Source: Tigriopus japonicus (Eukaryota > Arthropoda > Copepoda > Harpacticoida > Harpacticidae). Taken from it: 64,000 nt of DNA. The stretch lies in contig CM021323.1 in assembly GCA_010645155.1 (NCBI GenBank), positions 3,234,762 through 3,298,761 on the forward strand. The letters are read 5' to 3'. Shown here one piece after another: positions 48,671 through 61,109 of the stretch. The position numbers and the translations under genes were made by a program. The notes beneath the pieces are model-generated. The model searched no databases. It was not told where the DNA came from and saw only the letters and a list, made by a program, of their open reading frames with translations. Each line of letters opens with the position of its first letter. The first letter of the stretch is position 1.

Positions 48671-49012
48671 ATGAACGATTTAGAGGGAGAAATGAGAAAG
48701 GTCAAGGAAGAAATGAAAAAGGTCAAGGAAGAAATGAAAGAGGTCAAGGAAGAAATGGGACAGGTCAGAAAAACTGTGGAGGTAGAAATGAACAAACACA
48801 CAAAAGCTGTGGACGAACTTCGAGCCACTCTCGCGGGTTTAAATCGTGGCCCTTTTCCCACCCATGAAGAATGAAAGGACCAAGTTGGAAACCCTCGTCA
48901 ACGTCAGAATGAAAATCGTCCTGAACCTCGTGTTGAAATTCTGCCCCAACCTCAAAGGGACAATCCCATACTACATGCTTTTCTGCAACAACCGCGTCTT
49001 GATGAAAAGTAG
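48671..49012 (+). pseudogene. Heptad-repeat coiled-coil frame with in-frame TGA
   Basis: From ATG 48671 the frame encodes a charged coiled coil (repeats of MKKVKEE type), then ELRATLAGLNRGPFP, a TGA at 48872-48874, and then the same frame stays open for 45 more codons of Arg/Gln/Pro-rich sequence ending ILHAFLQQPRLDEK before TAG. Such a coiled coil plus basic tail recalls retroelement Gag proteins, but no protease or polymerase follows. An acceptor-like tttttag precedes at 48639, so it could also be an exon. Origin unknown. Confidence 0.35.
48688..48771 (+). repeat. 21-bp tandem repeat, four imperfect units
   Basis: agaaatgaaaaaggtcaagg and one further base recur four times with a few changes (48688, 48709, 48730, 48751). 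21 bp is exactly seven codons, one heptad of the encoded coiled coil. Confidence 0.8.
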
Positions 49013-49597
49013 ATCTCATTTTTTAATCATGTGGACAGATTCATTTGTGTCCGACATCTAATACATATTAAAAGTGCGCCTTCAAATTGTTTTTCTTGGT
49101 TAACAAAGTCCATCCAAAGTCATCTAATATGAAAAGTGAGCGCCAAATCTGAAGCGAACGCAATGTTTTAGTTGCAATTAATCTGAAAAATAACTCATGA
49201 CATGAAATCTTCATTCACAAGAAATAACGGCAGTCTGTGTCTAAATTCAGTAAAAACTGCCAATAACTCGAGACCACTTTGGAAGGACCGTGCCAAATGA
49301 GAAGAATGCATGTAAAAAATGACGAATGAGCTTATTCGTCCAAAAATATTTGTTCAAAACCCCTGCTCAAAGAATAACAAACGCGCACGTTTGAGTCAAA
49401 TCAGAATAACTAGTTTCTTATACAAAGTTCCTAGGGGGAACAGATATATTTAGTGGTCGACACATTTATTTTGATAGATATTTCAAGGAAAAACAGAAGC
49501 AGATGATCTAGTTTCTAGGTTTGTATAAAGTAAGTCAGATGTCAACCAACGCTTGCCGCACCTGTACATCTTTTGATAAGACGAAAAAAAATCCCTT

Positions 49598-52500
49598 TTA
49601 GTCAAAGCAAATCAGCTCAGCCTCGGTAGGAGCTCCAGGAACATGATTATTCTCCGGTTGATTAGACGCTGCCAAGCTTTGTCCATGTTGCTCCCCCATT
49701 TGGGAAGGTCCGCTATAGTGTGGATGTTGCTGTCCCATGGTGGAAGTGGGTCCACCATAAGAATTGCTCATGATCCCCGAGGATGGGAGGGCCGATACCA
49801 TGCCTTGCATGTTGTACGGCGATCCATGTTGGCCTTGATGGTGAGGTGGGTTATGGGATGGATGTTGATGTGCTCCACCTCCTGCTGTCGCGGTTGAAAC
49901 CGGCGGAACATAACCTTCAGGAGGAGGCGGGGCACCTCCTCCAGATGCAGGATTGGGCACAGATTGGCTTGATCCCCCCGGAGGAGCCTCCGCTGGATTC
50001 ATCATGCCGTAATGAGGCTGCGAATGAGGCATCATGGAAGGATCGGGATATCCCCCAACCTGAGATTGCGGTGGTCCCATGTGGACCCCCGGATATCCAG
50101 GTTGGTGAGCCGGCATCATACCGGCGTGCATGCCCGGATATGCACCGTACATTGGCATTCCCATGGGTCCCATGGGAGCTTGAGGGGGCTGGGGTTGTCC
50201 CCCAGGTGCAATCACGCCATATTGTTGCTGCTTGACCTGCTCTTGTCGCATCAACATCTCGCGCTCTTGCTCTTGCATCCTTTGCAAGGCCATCTGTCTC
50301 TGATATTGAAGATACTCTTGCTTGCGTTGTCTCATCACTTCCAATTTCTCGCTCATCTGGATCTGTTTAATCCGCTCAGCTTCCTCGGCTTCTCGGCGTT
50401 TTCGCTCTTTCTCCTCATCTCGTAGAGCATCCAGAGCGGCTCGAGCATCCTTGATTTGGGTCAGCTTATCTTGAAGGCCTTCGAAATGCACTCGCTTGTC
50501 TTCTTGATCTTGGATGTGCTTCAAAAGCTGAGAGTGCATGGCCATCATATTCATAAAGAGGGTTTGCACCGAGGAGTCATTGGCGATACTCCGTCCTCGA
50601 CTCGAGTTGGACTTCATCCGATTCACAAAGATCTCGACTTGAGTCTTGAGAGTGGTGACAAATTCGTTCATCTCCTCGTCAGATCTGCCCTCCGAAGCAC
50701 CCGTCACGGATTGGGAATTGACCATTTTGGGTTGCATTTGGACCACGGGCGAGGCTGCAATAGATTGGGTCACGGATTTCGCCGGACTGGGATCAACTTC
50801 TGGAACAATCGCGGCTTGACCACTACGCTCAGTATCCTTTTGCTCCCAATAATCTCTGTTCAAATATCGCATCAACTCCGGACTGATTTCTTCTTCATTT
50901 CTCTGTGGGAGGATAAGCAAGAAAATAAGCCTTTGCTAAACTGGAAAACATCCCAAACTAGCGATAACTTACTCCGGGTTCTCTTTGTTCCGCAGTTTTG
51001 TTGCTAGTTCCGGCATACGTGGCCGGATTGATCAATTGCTGAGTGTTTTGTCGGGCTTTGGCTTTGGCCTCAGCCTCGGATTCTGAAAGTGCTATTGCCA
51101 ATTGAAGCTCCTCTTCTTCTTTGATTTCTTCCTCGGATTTACCCTCTTTCTTGATCGGGGGGTTTTGGGGCTAGAAGGACAATAACAAGATTCAACTAGC
51201 GTTGATACAGTCCGAAGGTCGGTCGGAACAGCTGATTTAGCTCGATTTTACACTAGAAGCAGATTCGTCTTTGTTCCTTTGTGGATGGACGAGCTTGAAG
51301 CTGGTCTGCCCAAAGAGAAGAAGAAGCTTTTTGCGCTTTTGCCTCAAGAATGACAGACGTACGGACGGTCTAACCAACCATTTCTTTGTCCTGTCAGTTT
51401 GTGAGAGCTTGACTAACGAAACTCAAAGCCTAGGGAGTATTTCTAATATGATATTTCTATTTCATTGCCGAACAAATAAATATTTAATATAATTAAATTT
51501 ACATGCTCTTGATGTATATATTAATCATTAAAGAATATGTTTGTTTTATGATAGGCCCCTAGGAGCAAATATGTCGAACTTTTAACGACATTTAAAAAAA
51601 AGATATTTCTTTGCAAATGCATAATTCCTTTTGACTGGGTGTTTAAAGGTGATTGATTTTTTTGTTCAATGTCAAAGTGTGAGTATATAATAGGTCAGTT
51701 GTTGAGGTAGTTTGGAAGTTTAGTGGAAGCATATCTGTAAACACAAAAGAAGCATATGAGACGGAGTAGAAATAGCCATGCTCAATCAAGTTTTACGACA
51801 TAAGCTGTGATTGAAAAACGCAGCTTGTGTGGCAAAACTTGATCAACCATGGTTATTTGTACTCCATCTCATATGCTTCTTTTATACTTCTTCTATGACT
51901 TTAGATATGCTCTTACTATACTTCCAAACCACCTCAACAACCGACCTATTTATCTATATCATATGTTATCTATATTATTATCCTATCTTACAATCTTTTC
52001 ACACAACAATGAAAGGGCAACAGAACGTTTTATCAACCTTGAAACGACTTTGGGAATGACTCTTTTAAGTTCTTAATAAATGCTTTCGATTTTCTTTCAA
52101 TTCGTGGAAGATAAAAAACTGCGAGCTGTTGATACTGCGTGCTGAATTTGAATTTGTAAACCATATTTACATGTGGCAAACTATGAATCTTTTCTGAACA
52201 CGTTACCGAATTGACAGGATCATGGTTTTGTGTCTCTTCCAGAAAGCCAGCAAAAGGCTCTCTACCACTTTCTTCTTGCCTTTGGCGAGTAAAATTGGGC
52301 CGGATTCTCCTAAGGAAACTGGTCATACTGAACACTTCAATTCAATTCTCGACAACCGATTGATTGCACAAAACAAGAATCGTTGTCAGAATAATGACTC
52401 ACTCCTTGCGTAATTGAGAAAAATCTAGGTGATAATAGAGACCCTGCACAATTCAGAGTCAGCACACTTCAAGAAAAGTTGTAACTTTGTAAGCTGACCC

Positions 52501-55500
52501 ATGAAAAATCGTTTTGGAGTGGAGGGGTGAAAAGAATCTTTAAAGTTAGTGTCTTCTCCTTCATTTCACTCTGATACACAAATCGTCAATTTTTCAAAGC
52601 CTCATTTTGAATATTTTGACATCTCGAGGTAGCACTCTTCAGCATCATAATGACTGTACTAAAATATGCATCTCACACTTTTGAACGCTTGAAAACAATC
52701 TTGAAAAGAGTGAGGCTGACGAATTTTTTCTGTTCAAAAAATGAAGAATCTTTTTATTTGGAAAAACTGGCATTTTCGGAAAAGATTTGTGGCCTGTTGG
52801 TCGACATTCGGCGCGTCTCTGAAATATCTAGGACCTCTCTCTGAGATATGCCTTGACAAGCTTATCTTTCCACCAAAACTTGCTATTAATCAGCGGACTC
52901 TGAACATTCAAGGTTCTGGATAAGCGTCATGTCAATATGACCCTGTAGTTACTCACCTGTTGTGCCAAGGACGAGGATAGATATTCGGCTGGAAGATTGG
53001 CGTCCATAGACGATTTCCGCTCTTTCCTCTGGGACTTGACCGGAGAAGATTTGGCGGAATTCGACTCTTTGGGGCCAAACTGATCAAAGCAAGAGTCGCA
53101 TACTCGAACCTAAATAAATGACAAAACACAAATTTATGGATGCTTCTTACAAATGATGATTGTTTCGAGATTGTGGTTTGTACTTTGCCCCCGAAACAGA
53201 GCGACTCAAGTTGGTCAAGCTAGATTTTGACAGTCTTTCTCGTGCATTCCTACACTGCTTTGCTTTTCTGTGTGTCTTTACTTCCTCGTTATGGAATCTT
53301 TACTTTCTCTCTTTGCTTCCACGTCATTTTCTCTTGTCTATTTTGTAATGCACCGCAAAATATCTCGTGACAAGTTTTGCAAGTCCCTTATACCTTTCGT
53401 TTGCCTCTCAAAATTTGATTGATCCGATTGACTGAGCGATTCAAGGAGTTTAAGGCCTAGTACTGTGCTGTGATAATAAGAATGCGTTTTGGAAGCTGAT
53501 AAAAAGACTCAATTATTGTTGCCATTATGATACGACTTAAATAACTTATATAACTAAACTGATCATTTCGTAACAAACATCCCGATTTAGTAGTTGAAGT
53601 AGAAACTTATTAATACCACATGGGCTACATTGGTAAGGAAGGGTCTTTTTCCATAGTTTGGTTCTACGGTCGGAAGTTTGAATTTAGCCCGTCAAGCGAA
53701 GCCAATCATTATATTTTATTTATGTTCAAATGCATTTTCAGACGGGTTCTCCGTCAACGTCGAAAAGATTCCTGCAGAAATTTGGGGAAACGGCATCGAA
53801 CTCAACCTCTTCAACTGTTGAAAACCGCGCGAACACTCTCAACATCCCTCAAACGAGTTACTTACCTCTTTTTCGATGCCAAATTTGGGCAGGACGCAGA
53901 ACTTGGATGAGCATTTGCCGCAAAACACTTGTCCACAGGCTCGACAATGATGCTGTCGAGTCACTAGACCGAACTGAGTTCGACATCGATGGCAGACCTC
54001 GCCTTCAGCCCATTCGGGCGCCACGTCAGCCTCGAACATGGCCTCGGCCTCACGAACCGGAGGAAACTCCCAACCTTCGGCCTTCATCAGGTTCAGGGTG
54101 TCCTGCAAGTCGATCAAGATGGGTTTCAATGGGCGAGTTTCTTCAGAATCTTTTCACACACACTTAATTCCATAGAGGTAGTTGGTGGAGATGAGTCACG
54201 ATCAGTATGTCAGATGACTCATTAAATTTACATGGAGATCGTTGGTTTGGCTTTTGAAAAAGGTCTAATGGACTCCTTCGGTCATAAATATGTAGGGCTT
54301 CGGAGAGCCAAATCGATCGATGTTCTTACCGTGACAATACGATATTTGGGAGAGTTTCGAAAGGCCATGCCCCAATGCTGGATCATTTCGAGGACTTTCT
54401 TTTTGATGTTCTCGTCGTTGGTTTGCTTGACGATTTCGCGGAGTTCCTCCATGAATTGCCGCGTGGCGATCTCATCGTGAATCAGAGCGCCGCAATTTTT
54501 GACGCAAGATTCCATGACCTGAAAGAGACATTCATTTCATCATTTCAGCATAAATGAAAAGTCACGATAGCTTTTGATTTCTATTAGCTTACAACAGGAA
54601 TCTTTCACTTTGCTGTGGTAAAGTATCAAAAATTATGATTCTGCTATGTCTGCCCTAACCTTTTCATTGACTAATAATTTATAAACTTATGAAAGGAATG
54701 AAAAAGTAATCCCCATTCATTTTCAAATTGATAACGATTAGTATTTGTTTCGTTACTTCTTGTTGGACCAGTTTGTAAAAAGTCAATAACAATGTTCGTC
54801 TTTTTAGGCCTAACAGCTCTGCTTCCCCTAAATTCCCACAAAAAATGAATTCAATCATATAGTGGACCTAATTTTGCGCAACTCCACGTTTCTCCTTCTT
54901 TTTAAATATCGATTACTATTTCTAATTCAAACCCACCAATTTTAGCCTGGATCCAGTAGTTTTAATTAACCCTTGAAGTGTCTTCTACAAAATCTAAGCT
55001 CATTGGTCAATATAAAAAAAAATTATCCTAGGCAGGATTTCTTTGGCAAACATCACAAACCCAATCTTGACCCTCTTTATCTGAACCTTAGCTTTCCTAA
55101 CTGTTGCATCCGGAGATGTTGGTAAATGACTAGATGTACTATTCAGTGAGAAGGACGAAATGTCTAACATGAGCACGAGCATATGGAAGAATAGGAAAGT
55201 CCAAAACTCTCTAAACTCATCCCTCAAAGGAAAAAACCTCTTCCAATTTCGTTTGAATGGATGATTGAATAAGTCTGTCTGTCTGTATATATTCATTACC
55301 TGCAATGCGAAGTATTGGACGTGCGGGTTGTCATGGTAGAATTTCTTCTTGATGGCCGACACGGCGTACTTGGGGGGCGTGTCTCCGGCGCGAATGCTGT
55401 CGCACAAGGCCAAAATCGACGTCCAATCCGGTTCCAGAAGCAAATGCGACGTGGATTTCTCCAACAAACGGTCGAACGTGGACATGGGACTCCGGAACAT
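49598..55500 (-). CDS. HGS: Hrs / HGS, ESCRT-0 endosomal sorting subunit
   Basis: Hrs pairs with STAM on early endosomes, binds PI3P and ubiquitinated cargo, and recruits clathrin and ESCRT-I. Exons 55500-55300, 54518-54330, 54102-53866, 53109-52957, 51170-50973 and 50902-49598, all phase 0, give 760 residues (human 777). VHS domain about 1-140. The FYVE finger (about 161-220) has the W..C..C start, RQHHCR and RVCDSC. UIM at about 277-296 (ELQLAIALSESEAE). A charged coiled coil lies at about 455-560 and a Pro/Gly/Gln/His-rich tail follows. The last residues ELICFD resemble the clathrin box LISFD that ends human Hrs. AATAAA on the minus strand is at 49470-49465. The 1.8-kb intron 4 holds a large fold-back. 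Start ATG fits the family N-terminus. Confidence 0.95.
51685..51955. repeat. Large imperfect fold-back in HGS intron 4
   Basis: The left half (from aataggtcagttgttgagg at 51689) and the right half (ending ccgacctatt at 51950) are inverted copies over roughly 120-130 bases with scattered mismatches and short indels. The centre is near 51815-51830. An RNA of either strand would form a long hairpin. No target duplication is evident. Confidence 0.7.
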
Positions 55501-57038
55501 GGTCAGCGATCCGATCGAACCACTCAAGCACTCATTTACTGGCTGATTGTACGAGTGCGCGAAGGAACCACCGAGAAAAATGGGATGGATTGGCACAAAT
55601 TTCTGAACTAAGATGATGAAAAAGGATAAAAATGAGGTGCTGTAGGGACGTAGATCAGCTGAAATGCCAGGGAGTGTTGGCCCTCTGGGGGCTAGAAACG
55701 AAAACAAGAAGAATTATTGACGACCATGGCTCTTACACTTTCATAAACAAGTCAAGATTTAGATGCATGAGAAAATGCGGTACTTGGATTGCGGAAATGT
55801 CCAAAGCTATTGAAAACGGGTGGAAAAGACGCGTCACAACCTTGAATGGATGCTTTACTTCAATTTGCCCCCGCTTCTGAATTCATTTTAGAGAAAAGCA
55901 TTTTCAGGTTTGAACTAACTTCTCTTTTTTTGCGATACGAATTGGATGATATATTCAGCCTGAAAGCATAAAAACATTTTTTAGTGGAAAAATGTCAATA
56001 GTAAATCGACCTCCATATCCTCAATGCTCATCCGGAGTTGTTTTTCTAGAAAGACTTTGAAGGACAGGATATGAAAAGAGCGATCTTATTCCAACTTTAT
56101 AGATATGGAATCAGGCAATTAATATGCCATCATTTTGTCCAAGTCTAATCAACAGCTTTTTTGTAAACAAAACAAAATAGCCCACCCCAAATGATTTAGA
56201 CTTTACTGTCAGAGTTCACCGCTTGGAGCGCTTTAAACCTATTTTCGGCCGCAAACTTGAGAGCTCCCAGCCATTGTGACTGTCAAGTGTGAAGTCAGCG
56301 TGGCTCCACTAGTCAATTTCTTTATCTTGAACATTAGTCAACTTTGCCCCATATTTCTCAAAGTTCAACATAACCGACCAATTTTGTTTGTAAAAAGTGA
56401 TCCTCATGTAGTTACACAAAAAAATCACTGATTATCATTTGACAATTCATTAATTTCCGTTCGTCAATCAGCGCCTAATCAACGTGTCACGCTTTTTCAT
56501 CCGCTACACGCATTACACGCCCCATTATCCCAAATTAGTCATTAAGCCCCATCAATCACATTCAGCATGCCAATTTTTATCACTTCATCCTTTTCCCACT
56601 TTTCATCCCACCTTCACACCCCTCCTCCCCCATTTCCCCCTCTCATCATTTTCCACCTGAATTTCTCATGGCCTTCCACTTTCGCTGAAACACCGTGGTT
56701 GACGTGTGTCAATCTAGCCTGTCGCTCGGAATCGGCTGCCTCTTTTCCTGCTGGATTCGCTGAAGTGTTCGGTTGTTCGTTCGTTCGCCCATTTTCGGCA
56801 AATCGACCGTCTTCCTCCATCTCGTTCATCGATCGCATGCGGATTCAATCTGGGAGGAGTCATTCAAATCTCATGGCTTGATTGCGTGATCACGTGTTTT
56901 TCTAGGCGGAATAATTGGTTTGTTTTGAGGCCGCTCGTTCCACCCACGACTTGACCTCAGCCGTGGTTGATTGTATGCGGCTAGGAGGACACCCGCCGTA
57001 GAGTTAGTCCAGGACGTCCGAGATCCTTGAGTTAGCTG
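55501..57038. promoter_or_regulatory. Divergent upstream region shared by HGS and TMED7
   Basis: The two genes start head to head with 1,538 bp between their start codons. The TMED7 side (56560-57038) is C/T-rich then CpG-richer, as is usual for a housekeeping leader. No coding frame here has a recognisable domain. Transcription start points cannot be placed. Confidence 0.4.
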
Positions 57039-58700
57039 ATGAGGAGGAGGATGGCGGTGTCGTCTTTGAGTGTGATGTGGGGGTTGGGATTGTGGGTGGC
57101 GTGTTTGAGCGGATGGACTTTGGCGGTCGAGTTGACCTTTGAATTGCCGGATAATGCCAAAGAGTGCTTCTATGAGGTCATCGAAAAGGGCACGGAATCC
57201 ACTTTGGAATTTCAGGTACGAGAGGCTTTGGCCCGTAAGAGGTACTGTACAGGGTGTACGTGAAGTTTTGTGGCACATTGATTTCGCCGATATTTGTGTC
57301 TACCGACTTTGTTGACCCTCCTCATGAATATTTGGCAATTTTTACGACATGCCACGAAAGTCTTCCGTTGTCTCCGTTTCATTCCAAGTTCAATGTTCAT
57401 GTTTCGGTTCATGTTCAGTGATGTTCAATGTTCAGTTCATTCAATAAGTGTTCATAATTGATAGATAGCATTTTCTTATAGTCCATGTTATAGGCTGAAA
57501 TCATTTGCTAGTTTCGAATAAGAGGCTGAAACTCATTGATTTCTAACGAGTTCATTTGCGAGTCCACCCTTAAATGGTATCTCTTCAATATGGACGAATC
57601 CAACGAATCTCCGTTGACTGGGGTCTGAAATTCTGAATCCACCCTGTTCCTAGACGGTCTATTTGCCCAAGATTGCATTTAATTTTTATAAACCAAGTAT
57701 TACGAAATGGCATTAAAATGTTACTAAGATGATTTATATTTATTTTTTGGTAAAGGAATGATTCCAAAGTTGCTCATCAATTCATCTTTTCACTTAGAAG
57801 AAATGAGGAGTCCATGATGTCCTGTATTTAATGTCTAATAATCGTTTGTTTTAGGTGGTGACCGGGGGTCAATATGACGTGGACGTGATTCTCACGGATC
57901 CTCGCCAAACCGTTTTGTACAAACAAGTTAAGAAACAGTACGATTCGCACACATTCACGGCCGACATCACGGGCGAATATCAGGCTTGCTTTTCGAACGA
58001 ATTTTCTACGTTTTCGCATAAGTTGGTCTACATTGACTTTCAAGTGGGCGATGAGGCTCCCCTCCCGGGCATGGGGGATCATCTCACCGCCATGACCCAG
58101 GTAGGAATGTAAAATATATCCGTTATTTTTATGAATGTTGCCATCGGTTTTTAGGGCATTTTGATCCACGTGCTTCGTGTCATTTTCAGTTGCACATCTC
58201 GGTGAGGAAGGCTTGTTATATTCCAGCCAATCGTCTTCAGTAAAGTCAGAGCTTTTTCCCCGCATTCATGACTAATGAAATTTATATTGCATTTAATCAA
58301 CTCTCTCTAATCTCAATCGGCCCCAGAGACTGCTAGTTTGATCGTGACCTTTCATGATTTAAGACTCCAGTTGTGCTGACCTTTTACCACCTTTTACAGA
58401 TGGAAACCTCATCGCAAGAAGTTCACGAAAATTTGAATGCTATCATTGACTATCAAACACATCACAGACTAAGGGAAACTCAGGTAGAGCTACCATAAGT
58501 CAGTGTTGAGGAAGAGAGTTATTAAAATTTATCCTCATCCATTCTAGGGTCGTAAAAGCGGCGAGTATCTCAACGAGAGGGTCATGATTTGGTCGATATT
58601 TGTCACGGGGGCCATTCTTATCGTGGGATTTGGCCAAGTTCTCGTTCTAAAGTCATTCTTTTCGGAGAAAAGGCCATCGCAATCGTACGGCTACAACTAA
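57039..58700 (+). CDS. TMED7: p24 cargo receptor of the gamma class (TMED7/TMED3-like)
   Basis: p24 proteins cycle between ER and Golgi in COPI and COPII vesicles and help select cargo. Exons 57039-57215, 57855-58100, 58400-58483 and 58548-58700 are all phase 0 and give 219 residues (human TMED7 224). A signal peptide covers about residues 1-30. The GOLD domain opens [16 protein letters not shown] and holds the Cys pair (CFYE and ACFSNEF). A luminal coiled coil follows ([18 protein letters not shown]). One transmembrane helix (about 180-202) precedes the short tail [10 protein letters not shown] with the FF export motif. A classic C-terminal KKXX is absent, as in TMED7. TMED3 and TMED7 are not separated in invertebrates, so the symbol marks the class. 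Confidence 0.92.
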
Positions 58701-59215
58701 ATTCAGCCAAGGAAGTCGACGATCTTTTTTATTCCAAGAGAAATCTCTCCGGAAACTTGAACCAAAAAACAGCAAGAAAACCGATAGCCATGAATTTCGG
58801 TCCAAGTCTCATCCTGGCCAGTGTGAATGCGGTTCTCGCAATTGAATGCTTGAGCATTATTCTTTCTTTTTCTTGACCCCTCGAGGCCTACAACAGATAT
58901 ATGTGTTATTATTCTATGATTGTTAGACTGTTTGTTTCAATTCATTCATTCCAGAACGTGTGCAATGTCCAAGCAAGAGTGAGCAAAAGATTCCGCGAAT
59001 GATCCCATAAAAAAATACAGCCTCAGGGCATTTTGGTGAAATTGAATGTTGTTGTTTTTGTATTTTCGTAAGATTGTTGAGGTCATTTCAGACTCGCGTT
59101 TTGTTTAGATGCGGGTTCGTTTTTGGCAGATCACAGAGTTCATCGAGGGACTCGGGTTGGAAAACGCGGACGAAACGAAGCCTTGGGGGAGGACATGAGA
59201 CATTTTTCATGACGA

Positions 59216-61109
59216 TTATTGGTCCATAGTGACTCCTTGATTGGCCAGTTCAGTCCTAAAAGACAACAGAGAGCAATCTGAAACCACCCGTTGACCAACC
59301 TGTCTCCAGAAGATCAGAAAGTCACAGAAAAATAGTGGTAGTATTTTGTTTTTGTGTTCATATTTAGTGGTAGTCATTGCAAAGAGAGCCAAAGGCGAGA
59401 AGGAAAGGAAGGAAAATCGAGTCTAACCTGACTTGGGCGGCTTTGAGGTCCGTGTCAGCACTTCGGGCGTGCGTGCATCTCTCATTGTCCGTAGGCTGGC
59501 CCCGCACCCAAGCCCTGTCGCCCTCTTTCCTTCCCTTCCTTCCTCCTGTTGGTCGCTCGTCCTCATTTGCGCGATGACCGGAGTCGCGCGCTGGAGCGCG
59601 TGGCGCGCGCCGGGCTGTCTGGTGTCTCATTGGTGGAAGAGGAAGACGAGCGGGCGCGCGAATTGCGCGCGTTCCCGCTTCGCGAGGATGACCGGCCGTT
59701 CCGCTGAGCTGGCTGCTGTGGCTCAGTTGAGGTAGGCGTGGTGGAGGTGGGAGGAGTGGTCGCCGCATGTCCATTACTCCGGCGGGTGCTTGGGGGAGTA
59801 CTGGGCGGGGGATCCTCTTGCATGGGGGACACCCGGGTACACACTTTTTTGGCTAGAGGCTCTGGTGAGCGCAAGGGCGGGCTATGACTGTGGGGCCGCT
59901 TGCGACTGTATTTGCTGGAGGGAGGGATTCAACGGGGTCAATGTCAAATTGCTGATGATTAATGGGTCAAGCATGTTACTAGTTATTGGATACAGGGCGC
60001 CAGCCAATCTTTGTGGCTGGCTAATAAGCAACGGAAGGGAATCGTGCCTTCATCATCAAAGTTTTAGTATTGATGATTCGTTTTAAGGAACACTTTCCTG
60101 TTTTTCAAGGTGTTCATTGACATTGTAATAAACGGGACGGTTAGGTTATGAGCTTCGACTCAAAGCCCGAATCGGCGCTAACACTTCTCCGTGTTATGGA
60201 AAAGATCAATAAAAATAGGAGGAAATAACTATTGCGTACCGAAGTTGAACTGAGAAATCGTCCTCGACCGTATCATCGTCCCAATTGTCCTCCCAAACGT
60301 TCACATCGGTTTTGTCTTCATCTTTTGCATCCCATTCTAGAACCAAGAACAAATATTCAGTCAATTTGATAACTCGTCTAAACTGCACCAATCAAGGATC
60401 AATAAAAATACCATTCTAGTAACATCTGGAGCTTTCGTAAAAAAACGCTTGATCTGGACTCAACTAACATTCACAAATTACGTATTAAAACGGACTTTTG
60501 AAACAATTAGGCTAAAATTCAGATCCAAGTTTCCATTCAAGCTGTTGCGGAAGAAAAAATATTTTCTTCCGTCATTTTTCTTTACATTTATTGGGAAAAA
60601 AATAGCACCAAAAATATCAAAGTTACTGCTTAAAAAAACAATAGTCAAAATAAATTGTAACTCCGATTCCATCATGAAGTTCCAGATTCTCCTAATGGAA
60701 TGGATAGGACGTGTGCGACTTCAGTTACAAAATCAAGCATATTTCCAAATCATTCTATCCATTGAAACGCATAAATGTGCAGATATCAATTAATCCATAT
60801 GAAATTAATAAAAAAACTATGAATACAGCAGATTTCCTGTAGATGCAGTAAACACAATCGTTCAATAAAATCTTAACGAACTCTGATAAAAAAAGCATTT
60901 CATCAAAATAGGACGCCCTCTAACGGCTCAAATCGGCAGCACCGCCCAACCAACCAACACATGATGCGGAACACAACGTTCGTACCTTCTGCGGGGAATT
61001 CCTCGAAATCGTCGTCCTCCTCGAGAAGACCTAAATCAGGCGTGTCCTTCACGGCCGCCTTGGTATCCTTTTCGACCTTGGAGGAGGCGTCTTTTGTGGC
61101 GTTCGACAT
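59216..61109 (-). CDS. SEM1: SEM1/DSS1, acidic subunit of the 26S proteasome lid
   Basis: DSS1/Sem1 is a small disordered acidic protein of the proteasome lid, also found with BRCA2 and in TREX-2. Exons 61109-60986, 60336-60240 and 59255-59216 join in phase to 86 residues (human 70). Visible: a Lys-rich N-terminus longer than usual, then [18 protein letters not shown], then [20 protein letters not shown], and the terminal helix [13 protein letters not shown], which aligns with the human ending. Both acidic ubiquitin-binding blocks with their Trp and Phe residues are intact. Intron 2 (984 bp) contains a GC-rich open exon candidate at 59563-59905 with the same phase. The gene converges on TMED7, with stops 515 bp apart. 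Confidence 0.9.
59563..59905 (-). CDS. Candidate alternative terminal exon of SEM1, GC-rich
   Basis: After an acceptor-like sequence (ccctccctccagcaaatacag on the minus strand) the frame that continues SEM1 exon 2 stays open for 113 codons to a stop at 59563. The product is Ser/Arg/Pro/Thr-rich ([10 protein letters not shown], then [11 protein letters not shown], then many Ser-Ser-Arg). The DNA is far richer in G and C than its surroundings, with dense gcgcgc runs at 59580-59680. It would replace the last 12 residues of SEM1 by a basic tail. It could equally be chance openness in GC-rich DNA. Confidence 0.3.

Noticed and set aside
49643..50425. Plus-strand frames opposite HGS exon 6
   Set aside because: Shadows of the Gln/Pro/Gly-rich coding exon on the other strand.
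56567..56881. 104-codon frame upstream of TMED7
   Set aside because: Pro/Ser/Phe composition of C/T-rich leader DNA, with no domain; more likely promoter or untranslated leader.
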